Source of the DNA: Salinicola lusitanus
Lineage (GTDB): Bacteria > Pseudomonadota > Gammaproteobacteria > Pseudomonadales > Halomonadaceae
Direction of reading: 5' to 3'
Assembly (NCBI RefSeq): GCF_003206045.1
Contig: NZ_PZJM01000016.1
Location: 29,522 to 93,521, forward strand
Length of the DNA stretch: 64,000 bases
The notes under the pieces were generated by a model. That model saw only the letters and a program-made list of their open reading frames with translations. It was not told where the DNA came from and made no database searches. Each line of letters begins with the position of its first letter. Position 1 is the stretch's first letter. This document shows positions 56,610 through 64,000 of the stretch, in pieces. Position numbers and translations under genes: made by a program.

Positions 56610-58769
56610 CTAGCGTCCCTCCCTCGGGCTCGGGTTGCCGGAAGCGACCCGATTGCCCTGCACGACCTGGTCGAGGTTGCCCTGCATCGCCAGCTTGCCC
56701 TCGCGCAGGACGATGGCGCGCTCGGTGAGGTCCAGCAGCGGCTTCTTGTGAGTCGAGACGATCAGCGTGCGACCTTCCATCCACCGTTTGAGGAATGCCA
56801 CGGCGCGTTTTTCGTTGTTCTGGTCGAAGGCGGCCGTGGGCTCGTCCATCAGCACGATGCGGGGATCCTGCAGCACCAGCCGGGCGAGGCCGATGGCCTG
56901 ACGCTGCCCGCCGGAGACGCTGCCGCTGGAGGCGATCGGCAACTCCAGCCCCTGGGGATGACTGCGCACGAATCGGCCCAGGCCGACGCCGTCCAGCGCC
57001 TGGAAGATCTCCTCGTCCTCGTAGGCCGCGCCATCCAGGGTCAGATTGTCCCGCAGGGTGCCGTAGAACAGTTCGATATCCTGAGGGAGATAGCCGATCG
57101 CCTGGCGCCGGTCGGCGGATTCGATCTGGGTGATATTGATGTCGTCGAGCATCACGCGGCCGGCGGTGGGCTCGACGAAACCGGAAAGCAGTCGCAGCAG
57201 GGTCGATTTTCCGGCACCGTTGCCGCCCAGCAGCGCGATCCGCGAGCCCGCCTCGATCGTCAGTTCGTCGAGCTGCAGCGCGGCTGGCCCTTCTTCCTGA
57301 TGGCGAACCACGACCTCTTCCAGGCGATAGTCGCCGTGCAGCCGGGGCTTGCGGACTTTCTGGCCGGTGCCGCTTTCGTTGGGGGCCTGCATCAGTTCGT
57401 CCAACCCCTCGACCGCCGCCTTGACGTGCTGCCAGCGGGCGAGCAGGGCGCTGGTCTGGCCCATCGGGGCGATGGCCCGCGAGCCGAGGATGGAGCAGGC
57501 GATCAGCGCACCGATGGTCATGTCGCCGGCGCTGATGCGGTAGACGCCGACGATGACGATGCCGACGTACCCCAGTTGCTGCAGCAAGGAGGCCGAATGC
57601 GTCAGCATGCTGGTGACGGCTCTCAGCCGGATCGAGGCGTTGGAGAGCTGCGCCGAGAGCGACTCCCACAGCGCCAGGTTTCTGCCCTCGGCCCGCGTAG
57701 CCTTGACGGTCTCGAGCTGGTCCAGCGACTCCAGCAGCACGCCGTTCTTGACCGCGCCCTCGCGCAGGTTCTCCCGGGCCAGCCTGGCCAGATAGCGCTG
57801 CAGCAGCAGTCCGGGAAGGATCATGCCGGCGATGGCGGCCACCGGTACCCACGCCACCGGGCCGCCGATCCAGGCGATGATCAGCACGAACAGCGCCACG
57901 AAGGGCAGGTCGCTGATGGCGCCGGCGGTGGCGGAAGTGAAGAACTCGCGGACCGATTCGAATTCGCGCACCTGGCTGGTGAAGGCACCGGTGGAGGAGG
58001 GCTTGGCGTTGAGGCGCAGGCGAACCGCCTGCTCGAAGAGTTTCGACGAGAGTTCGAGATCCAGGCGCTTGCCGATCACCTCCAGCAGGTGTGCCCTTAG
58101 CCCCTTGAGCAGGAACTCCAGCAGTACCGCTAGCGCCACGCCGCTGGCCAGCACCCACAGCGTATCGAAGGCGGCGTTGGGAACGACACGGTCGTAGACC
58201 TGCATCGCGAACAGGGCAGTGGATATCGCCAGGACATTGGCGGCCAGGGCGGCGACGCCGACTTCGGCATAGGCGGGCCAGCAGGCTCTCAACGGCTCCT
58301 TCAACCAGTGCTTGGGGGGCGCCTGGGCGAAGTTGCCGGCGCGGTCGTCGCTGCGGGCGGCCGGCCGCGCGAAGATCGCCGTGCCGCTGTAGAGAGCGTC
58401 CAGGGCTTCCGGTGTCATCGTCTCCTCGCCGCCGTCGGCTTCGGGGAGGGCGATGCGGGCTTCCTCGCCGTCCAGCGATTCCAGCAGTGCCGTATCGCCG
58501 CTCTCGAGAATCAGCAGCGCCGGCAGCAATCGCGGCGAGATATCCTTCAGCGAGCGTCGGCTCACGCGGGCGCTGACCCCGGCTCGGCGCAGGGCGCGGG
58601 AGACTTCCCTCAGCGGCAGCCGTCCCTGCTCCAACGGTAGCCCGTCGCCGAGCTCCGACATGGAAGTGGGGCGGCCCAGGCGGCGGCACAGCAGTACCAT
58701 GCCCTCCCGCAGCGGGTCGCTGCTCTCGTCGATCGGGTCCGTGAAGCGTTGGGAGGAGGAAAGGCTCAT
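56610..58769 (-). CDS. Type I secretion ABC transporter (LapB-like)
   Basis: 719-residue permease-ATPase that powers export of the adjacent adhesin. The N-terminal 130 residues are a C39-peptidase-like domain without a catalytic Cys, so it binds but does not cleave substrate. Six membrane spans follow (about 165-430), then the ATPase: Walker A GGNGAGKSTLL, signature SGSVSGGQRQ, Walker B IVLMDEP and the H-loop STHKKP. The start overlaps the TolC-like stop by 4 bp. LapB/RtxB-type exporters of large RTX adhesins share this architecture. Confidence 0.93.
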   Translation of the reverse strand: MSLSSSQRFTDPIDESSDPLREGMVLLCRRLGRPTSMSELGDGLPLEQGRLPLREVSRALRRAGVSARVSRRSLKDISPRLLPALLILESGDTALLESLDGEEARIALPEADGGEETMTPEALDALYSGTAIFARPAARSDDRAGNFAQAPPKHWLKEPLRACWPAYAEVGVAALAANVLAISTALFAMQVYDRVVPNAAFDTLWVLASGVALAVLLEFLLKGLRAHLLEVIGKRLDLELSSKLFEQAVRLRLNAKPSSTGAFTSQVREFESVREFFTSATAGAISDLPFVALFVLIIAWIGGPVAWVPVAAIAGMILPGLLLQRYLARLARENLREGAVKNGVLLESLDQLETVKATRAEGRNLALWESLSAQLSNASIRLRAVTSMLTHSASLLQQLGYVGIVIVGVYRISAGDMTIGALIACSILGSRAIAPMGQTSALLARWQHVKAAVEGLDELMQAPNESGTGQKVRKPRLHGDYRLEEVVVRHQEEGPAALQLDELTIEAGSRIALLGGNGAGKSTLLRLLSGFVEPTAGRVMLDDINITQIESADRRQAIGYLPQDIELFYGTLRDNLTLDGAAYEDEEIFQALDGVGLGRFVRSHPQGLELPIASSGSVSGGQRQAIGLARLVLQDPRIVLMDEPTAAFDQNNEKRAVAFLKRWMEGRTLIVSTHKKPLLDLTERAIVLREGKLAMQGNLDQVVQGNRVASGNPSPREGR

Positions 58770-60172
58770 GGGATGTCATCTCCCAGGCGGCCCGTGATCA
58801 ACGGGTTGATCAATCCCAGTTGCGAAGCGGCGCGATACTGGATGCGCTTCTGCTGACTCTCCAGGTCGATCAGCTGGCGGCGAGCCGAGAACGCTTCCTG
58901 CCGGATCGTCAGCAGATCGTTGACGTCGCGCAATCCCACGGAGAACTGGTCGTCGTAGAGATCGCCCACGGACCGGGCTTCCTCGACCTGGTCGGTCAGC
59001 GCCTGCTGGCGCTGGCGGTAGACTTCGGCATTCTCGATCAAGGTCAGTACGCTGCGGCGGATTTCGCGGCGCTGGCTGTCGACGCGGTAACGGGCGGCCT
59101 CGAGTCGTTGCCGGGCGGCGTCCGGACGCTGGAAGTTGGCCAGCCCCTGTAGCGTGTCCATTCGCAGGCGCAGCCCGATCACCGAGTCGTTCTGCAGTTC
59201 GCCCCCGATCTGGCGCCGCTCCAGCGAGCCTTCGAGATTGAGCTGCGGTTTGAGTGACGCCTGGGTCTCGTCCAGGTCGGCCTGTGCCTGTTCGGCGGCC
59301 GCCACTGCCTGCCGGTAGGCCGGCGCCGCCACGATCCACTCTTCCAGCCTCGCGTCATCCAGGCGGTCGGTGAGGGTCTCCGGATCGGGCGTATCCAGCG
59401 CGTCCGGGGAGACCCCGACCAGCACTCGGAACTGCTGACGGGCATCGTTCAGCGACCCGCGTTCCGTGGCCAGATCGCCGCGGGCCTGGGCCAGGTCCAG
59501 TGCCACGCGCCCCTGCTCGCTGCTGTCGGTATAGCCGGTGCTGCCGCGATCCCGGGTCAGGCTGCGCAGCGTCTCGAGCTCATCGACATAGCGCTGGGTC
59601 ACTTCCAGCCGACGCCTGGCGGCCAGGATGTCCAGGTAGGCCTCGGCGATATCGAGCGCGGCCTCCTCCTCGGCTACGCCGAGCGCCCGCCGAGCCTCGC
59701 GCTCCGCGGCGCTGGCGCTGGCAACCTGGCTGTCGATGCGGCCCCAGTCGTAGAGCATCTGACGGGCCGAGGCCTCGTAGCCGAACTCGCTGAAGGGAAA
59801 CTCCTCCGGACCCGCCGAGAGGTCGACGGTGGGGAAGTAGCCCCACTCGGCGATATCCACCTCGGTACCGGCGGCGCTGGCATCGGCGATCGCCGCGCGG
59901 ACCGTCGGGTTGATTGCCAGCCCCCGACGCACGGCATCCTCGAGTGACAGCGGCCCGGAGCGCGAGGTGGAGTGAGGCCGACTGTCGGTATCGGTGGGCC
60001 TGATCGCCGATGTCGTCGAGGGCGACCAGGGTTCGGTCGGCAGCGTCGCATTGATCCTCGGGACGACCTTGGGCGCCCCGTGGCCGGTGGCCTCGTGGTC
60101 CACGGCATTCCACCAGTCGGCTTCCTGACCCTTTGCCAGGGTCGGCGCTAGACAGACGACGATTGCCAGCAT
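58766..60172 (-). CDS. TolC-family outer-membrane channel (LapE-like)
   Basis: About 468 residues: signal peptide (MLAIVVCLAPTLAKGQ), then SLEDAVRRGLAINPTVRAAIADASAAG (TolC repeat start) and two alpha-helical hairpin repeats, ending with LRDVNDLLTIRQEAFSARRQLI and a short tail. The ATG at 60172 is used because AGGTGG lies 9 bases upstream and a signal peptide follows; the open frame reaches 60304. First gene of the secretion operon and adjacent to the adhesin. Its role is the exit duct for the RTX protein. Confidence 0.9.
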   Translation of the reverse strand: MLAIVVCLAPTLAKGQEADWWNAVDHEATGHGAPKVVPRINATLPTEPWSPSTTSAIRPTDTDSRPHSTSRSGPLSLEDAVRRGLAINPTVRAAIADASAAGTEVDIAEWGYFPTVDLSAGPEEFPFSEFGYEASARQMLYDWGRIDSQVASASAAEREARRALGVAEEEAALDIAEAYLDILAARRRLEVTQRYVDELETLRSLTRDRGSTGYTDSSEQGRVALDLAQARGDLATERGSLNDARQQFRVLVGVSPDALDTPDPETLTDRLDDARLEEWIVAAPAYRQAVAAAEQAQADLDETQASLKPQLNLEGSLERRQIGGELQNDSVIGLRLRMDTLQGLANFQRPDAARQRLEAARYRVDSQRREIRRSVLTLIENAEVYRQRQQALTDQVEEARSVGDLYDDQFSVGLRDVNDLLTIRQEAFSARRQLIDLESQQKRIQYRAASQLGLINPLITGRLGDDIP

Positions 60173-60247
60173 GCGTATAGACCACCTTTCTGCGTGTTGG
60201 GATAAGTCGTCGATGACCGTTTTTCCTTCTGACTGCGATATTCCTCT

Positions 60248-60270
60248 GCTGGCGACATCACGTCGCCAGC
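60248..60270. terminator. Hairpin between adhesin and secretion operon
   Basis: Perfect 9-bp stem GCTGGCGAC / GTCGCCAGC with a 5-base loop, 61 bp past the adhesin stop. There is no T tract on the minus strand, so it may attenuate and not fully stop transcription into the TolC-like gene. Confidence 0.45.
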
Positions 60271-60330
60271 GTTGTTGTCGATGGTGGCCGACGCCGCGGC
60301 CCACAGGGCGCGGCGGCGTCTGGCCATCGC

Positions 60331-63300
60331 TCAGGTCTCGACCTGGACGGTATCCTGCTCGACCTGGATGGTGGTATCTCCGAAGGTGTACTGGTCATAG
60401 GCGGTACCGCCCAGCGTGATGGCGCCGTCGGCCGTTGCCCCCTGGATATTGAGCGTGTCCTGCTCGTCGCCGGTGACCTGCAGCACGTTGTCGTCATCGG
60501 TCATGGCGTCGACGACTTCGGCACTCAACGTTGCGGTGCTGGCCTCGTCGCCACTGCCCAGGTCCAGCCGCTCGATATTGGTGATGGGGCCGAGGTCGCC
60601 GTTGACCATGTCGAGGTCGATGCCACCGTCGAGCAGCAGGGTGTCGAACCCGTCGCCACCGTCGATCGAGGCGAAGCCGTTACCACTGGTCACGATCAGG
60701 TCGTCTCCGGCGCCCGCGTTGAAGGTGTCGGCACCGTTGCCGTCGATCAGCAGGTCGTTACCGGCGCCACCGTTGAGGGTGTCGTCTCCCGCACCGCCGC
60801 GCAGCAAATCATTGCCATCACCGCCGTTGAGGGTGTCGTTGCCCTCGTAGCCGTAGAGGCGCTGGCTGCCGGCGCCACCATCGAGCGTCTCGTTGGCGCT
60901 GGTGCCCTCGACGATGTTGTCGTTGTTGCCCAGCAGCGTGCTCAGGGCGTCCAGGTTGGCCAACTCACCGAGCGAGTCCGTGGCGGTTCGGCCGTCGCTG
61001 TCGGTGGCGGTAATGCTGGTCGAATTGAGCAGCGAGAGCTGGAGATCGGCGTTGAGCCCCAGCAAGCCGTCGGTATCGGCGAACGCCACGGTGGCCAGCA
61101 GTTCGTTGATCGCCAGATTGTCGATCGTGCCGCCATCCGCGGCGGTGATGGTGACGCTGGCGGAGGGCGCGACCAGACCGAGCAGCCCGGGGTCGTTGTC
61201 GAAGGACAGATTCAACCCCAGTTCGTCGGCCATCTGCTGGGAGGCGGTGAACTCGAGAGCGGTCAGGTTGAGGCTGAGCAGCGGCTGGTAGGCCACCGTC
61301 ACCGACTGCAGGTTGCCATCCGCATCCGCGGCGAAGAGATCCTGGTCACCGAAACTGATCAGGCCCAGCAAGTCCACGCCGGCGATGCCGAGCAGCGAGG
61401 AGGAGTTGGCCTGGACGATGGGAGCGACGTTATCGGGATCGGGTGTCGGCGGTGTCTGGCCGGTGCTGTCGAACTCGACACTGGTGCCGGCGGTATCGCC
61501 ATCGCCGTCGGAGATCACTGCGTCGACACCAGTCGAGACGCTGCCCGAGAGGTCGGTATCGGCCGAGGCGTCATCGACGATCAGATTGCCGTTGGCCAGC
61601 AGCGTCTCGATGATCGCGAGATCGCTTGCGCCGCTGGCGGTCAAATCGACGCCCTGCAGCGTGATGATCTGATCCGCTGCCGCTTCCTTGGCGGCGGCAT
61701 CGGTCAATCCCTGGAACGCGCCGGCGCTGCTGACATAGACCAGCGTGGCAGTACCGACCAGCGCGAAGTGCAGGTAGTTGGTCAGGTTGCCGGCATTCCT
61801 GCCGACTTTTCCCTCACCTTGGAGCAGGCTGCCAAGATCGAGAATGTCTCCTCCAGAAGAGACGCGGCTGGCGTTGAAATCGGTCACGGTGTCGTTGGCG
61901 GGTGCGCCGACGCTGCCCTGATGGCCATCTTCCCAGCGGAAGACATCATTGCCGGTGCCGCCGGTCAGGGTATCGTTGCCGGCTCCCCCGATCAGGATAT
62001 CGTTGCCGCTACCCCCGTTTAGCGTGTCATTGCCGGCACCACCGCGAAGCAGGTCGTTACCCTCGCCGCCGTTGAGCGTATCGTTGCCGCCGTAGCCGTA
62101 AAGACGGTCGTTACCGGTGGTGCCGTTCAGGGCATTGGCGTTGGCATTACCCTGGACCAGGTAGGTGGGGACATTGCTCTGCAGCAACCCGAGGCTGAGA
62201 AGGTCGCTGTTGGAGGTGCTGGTGGTATTGCCTTGTGCATCCGTTGCGGAGATCGACACCGTCGATCCCAGGCCGATATTAGCCAGGCCGGAACTGAAGT
62301 AGACCGATCCCAGAAACTCGTTGAGCGCCTGATTGTCGATGGTGCCGCCGTCGCTGGCGCTCACCGTGATCGAGGCGTCGAAATCCAGTAGCGCGAGATT
62401 GTCGACGCTGTAGGTCAGTCCCAACTCGTTGGCCAGTGCCTGGGAGGCCCTGAACCCGGCGCCAACGCTAATGCTGAGGGCCGTCAACGAGACAGTGACC
62501 GAGGTGATGTCGTTATTGGCATCGGTGGCGGCGAACGCTTGCTGATCGCTGAAGTCGGCGAGTCCCAGCGCCTCGACCCCTACCAGCCCCAGCAGACTAT
62601 CGTCTGCGCCCAGGGCGACCACCGGTGCCGCTTCCGGCTCCGGATCCAGCAGGTTGGCGCCGGACGCATCGTAGTCGTAGCTGCCGTCCTGCAGATTAAC
62701 GGTCAAGGTCTCGCCCTTGACGGTCTGGATCGTCAACTCCCCGGAGCCGCTGTCGTAGTCGCCATCCTCGAACGGGACGACCAGCTCGGAACTGCCGGTC
62801 GTGGAAACGCTGTCGGTCTCCGGGTCGTAGCTGAAGGTGTAGCCGTCGATGGTGAGTTCGGAGACGTAGCCGCCATCGGCACCGTAGCTCTCGACGAAGC
62901 TGCCCGTCGCCGTTGTGGAGTCGGTGTCGATCTCGAAGAATGCCGGCTGCGCGGCGACGGGGACATCGTCGGTCAGGTTGACGGTCAGTTCGCCGCTGCT
63001 CTCGTTACCCAGTTGATCGCTGGCGGTGACATCGAATCCCAGCGCCAGGATGTCGGCGCCAGCCAGCGGATGGTCGAGCGCCTGCGACTGGGTGTAGGTG
63101 TAGGCTCCGGTCGTGCTGACGGTCAGCGTGGCCACGGTCGTGCCATTCGCCGTCCCGTTCAGGGTGTAGATCCCCTCGCTGAAGCTGCCGCTCCAGTCGA
63201 CGGTTTCACCTCCGGCGGTGATGCCCGTCGGGCCGCCGACAGTAATGGATTCGACCCCACTGCCGCTGTCGTCGATCGTCATGGTACCGGAGACCGTGAC

Positions 63301-64000
63301 AGTGGCCGCTCCATCCAGGCCTGCTTCGCTGATATTGGCCGCGGCGTCGTCAACGGCTGGCGCGGTCTGATCCAACGTGACGCTGTCACCGTCGACCATA
63401 GCGGTATTGCCAGCCGTGTCGGTGATTTCCAGCGAGCTGGTGATCTCGCCATCGGCGAGCCCAGAGAGATCGACCGTGAACGTGCCATCGGCAGCGACAT
63501 CGGCCGTGGCGGTATCGCCATTGACGTCGGTGAAGGTGGCGACCGCCGTGGCGTCGTCATCCAGGCCGCTGACGGTGTAGCTGGCCGTACCGGCTTCGTC
63601 GGTGCTGACCAGACCATCGTCATCATTGCTGGTCAGTGTTGCCAGCGGCGCGGCATCAGCGGTGGTATCCAACGTTGCAGTGTCGGAAACCGTACCATCG
63701 TTGCCGGCGGCATCGGTGACCGTGAGGGTCGCGGTCAGTTCTCCGTCTGCCAGACCGGATAGGTCGGCGACGTAGGAGAACGATCCATCGGTGACATCAA
63801 TGTCGATGCCTTCGACCACCACGGGCTCGCCGCCATTGGCGCTGGTGATGGTCAGCGTACTGATCGATGCACCGTCCTCGACCTGACCGGTGATGGTGAC
63901 GCCATCGGCATCGGCCGCATTGTAGATGCCGTCATCGTCGACGAAGGTCACGCTGTTGATGCCATCGCCGTCACCTGGCGCGGTGACATCCAGCGTCACG
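60331..64000 (-). CDS. Giant RTX/Ig-like adhesin, C-terminal part (LapA/BapA type)
   Basis: The last 1,223 codons of a surface adhesin; the N-terminus is beyond the right edge. From that edge: Ig-like repeats ([23 protein letters not shown] and similar), a module with [15 protein letters not shown] nonapeptides ([17 protein letters not shown], about 62130-61960), a type I secretion C-terminal-type domain ([12 protein letters not shown] ... LTNYLHFAL ... [13 protein letters not shown], about 61930-61560), a second copy of the module ([12 protein letters not shown]), a second RTX block and a final beta domain ending VQVET. Asp-rich repeats should bind Ca2+. Exported by the operon to the left. 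It likely mediates biofilm attachment. Confidence 0.9.
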   Translation of the reverse strand, partial: VTLDVTAPGDGDGINSVTFVDDDGIYNAADADGVTITGQVEDGASISTLTITSANGGEPVVVEGIDIDVTDGSFSYVADLSGLADGELTATLTVTDAAGNDGTVSDTATLDTTADAAPLATLTSNDDDGLVSTDEAGTASYTVSGLDDDATAVATFTDVNGDTATADVAADGTFTVDLSGLADGEITSSLEITDTAGNTAMVDGDSVTLDQTAPAVDDAAANISEAGLDGAATVTVSGTMTIDDSGSGVESITVGGPTGITAGGETVDWSGSFSEGIYTLNGTANGTTVATLTVSTTGAYTYTQSQALDHPLAGADILALGFDVTASDQLGNESSGELTVNLTDDVPVAAQPAFFEIDTDSTTATGSFVESYGADGGYVSELTIDGYTFSYDPETDSVSTTGSSELVVPFEDGDYDSGSGELTIQTVKGETLTVNLQDGSYDYDASGANLLDPEPEAAPVVALGADDSLLGLVGVEALGLADFSDQQAFAATDANNDITSVTVSLTALSISVGAGFRASQALANELGLTYSVDNLALLDFDASITVSASDGGTIDNQALNEFLGSVYFSSGLANIGLGSTVSISATDAQGNTTSTSNSDLLSLGLLQSNVPTYLVQGNANANALNGTTGNDRLYGYGGNDTLNGGEGNDLLRGGAGNDTLNGGSGNDILIGGAGNDTLTGGTGNDVFRWEDGHQGSVGAPANDTVTDFNASRVSSGGDILDLGSLLQGEGKVGRNAGNLTNYLHFALVGTATLVYVSSAGAFQGLTDAAAKEAAADQIITLQGVDLTASGASDLAIIETLLANGNLIVDDASADTDLSGSVSTGVDAVISDGDGDTAGTSVEFDSTGQTPPTPDPDNVAPIVQANSSSLLGIAGVDLLGLISFGDQDLFAADADGNLQSVTVAYQPLLSLNLTALEFTASQQMADELGLNLSFDNDPGLLGLVAPSASVTITAADGGTIDNLAINELLATVAFADTDGLLGLNADLQLSLLNSTSITATDSDGRTATDSLGELANLDALSTLLGNNDNIVEGTSANETLDGGAGSQRLYGYEGNDTLNGGDGNDLLRGGAGDDTLNGGAGNDLLIDGNGADTFNAGAGDDLIVTSGNGFASIDGGDGFDTLLLDGGIDLDMVNGDLGPITNIERLDLGSGDEASTATLSAEVVDAMTDDDNVLQVTGDEQDTLNIQGATADGAITLGGTAYDQYTFGDTTIQVEQDTVQVET

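Noticed and set aside
56106..58100. 664-codon plus-strand frame opposite the secretion genes
   Set aside because: Antisense of HlyD-like and ABC genes with complete family motifs; no ribosome site or domain.

Overview
The window looks like chromosomal DNA of a high-GC gammaproteobacterium, most likely from the Halomonadaceae (Halomonas, Salinicola, Kushneria or a relative). This is inferred from the mix of LpxO, CmoM, RsmC, GreB, Hmp/NsrR, a LapA-type adhesin with its own secretion system, and two tRNA genes of gammaproteobacterial type. No marker in the window fixes the genus.

Layout. 1-6518 (all minus strand) is an iron and envelope block: a partial PLP decarboxylase of siderophore type, a TonB-dependent siderophore receptor behind Fur-like boxes, the lipid A hydroxylase LpxO, a phosphopantetheinyl transferase and a YceI-like periplasmic protein. 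6603-18435 is a genomic island bounded by tRNA-Ile(CAU) and a 47-bp copy of its 3' end. It carries a nuclease-helicase-S24 peptidase fusion with a MazG-like pyrophosphohydrolase, an AbiE toxin-antitoxin pair, an hsdR remnant and a 1966-residue Cap4-nuclease STAND ATPase (Avs-like). No integrase is visible. 18929-21816 is a decayed prophage (broken repressor with intact-looking operators, small genes, lytic transglycosylase and spanin remnants) flanked by 188-bp direct repeats of the 3' end of a SnoaL-like gene.

21846-28388 holds small-molecule metabolism and regulators: SnoaL-like, O-methyltransferase, alpha/beta hydrolase, LysR, a divergent TetR/SDR pair resembling bdcR/bdcA, another SDR and a beta-hydroxyacid dehydrogenase-like reductase. 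28389-30704 is mostly non-coding and contains two clear, possibly three, GGA-rich hairpin RNAs of the CsrB/RsmZ type around one membrane-protein gene. 30705-35621 has nitronate monooxygenase, flavohaemoglobin Hmp with divergent NsrR, and a DeoR/MFS pair. 35882-41267 is signalling: a chemoreceptor, a GAF-EAL phosphodiesterase, a LuxR regulator and the chaperone/deglycase HchA. 42056-44524 is an AT-rich SIR2-STAND defence gene in a foreign-looking islet with 165-bp repeats.

45683-51209 returns to core genes: LysE exporter, a glutamate-racemase homologue lacking both catalytic cysteines, tRNA-Arg(CCU), cmoM, rsmC, an EAL-HDOD protein and greB. 51298-54506 is a tight four-gene operon (acyl-CoA dehydrogenase-like, PIG-L deacetylase, methyltransferase, glycosyltransferase) of unknown product. 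54681-64000 has a TPR protein and a type I secretion operon (TolC-like, ABC, HlyD-like) beside the C-terminal part of a giant RTX adhesin that runs off the window.

The strongest leads are the nuclease-helicase-S24 peptidase/MazG pair, the cluster of Csr/Rsm-type decoy RNAs, two different STAND defence proteins in separate acquired segments, and the Cys-less racemase homologue. All calls rest on reading motifs; no database search was run.
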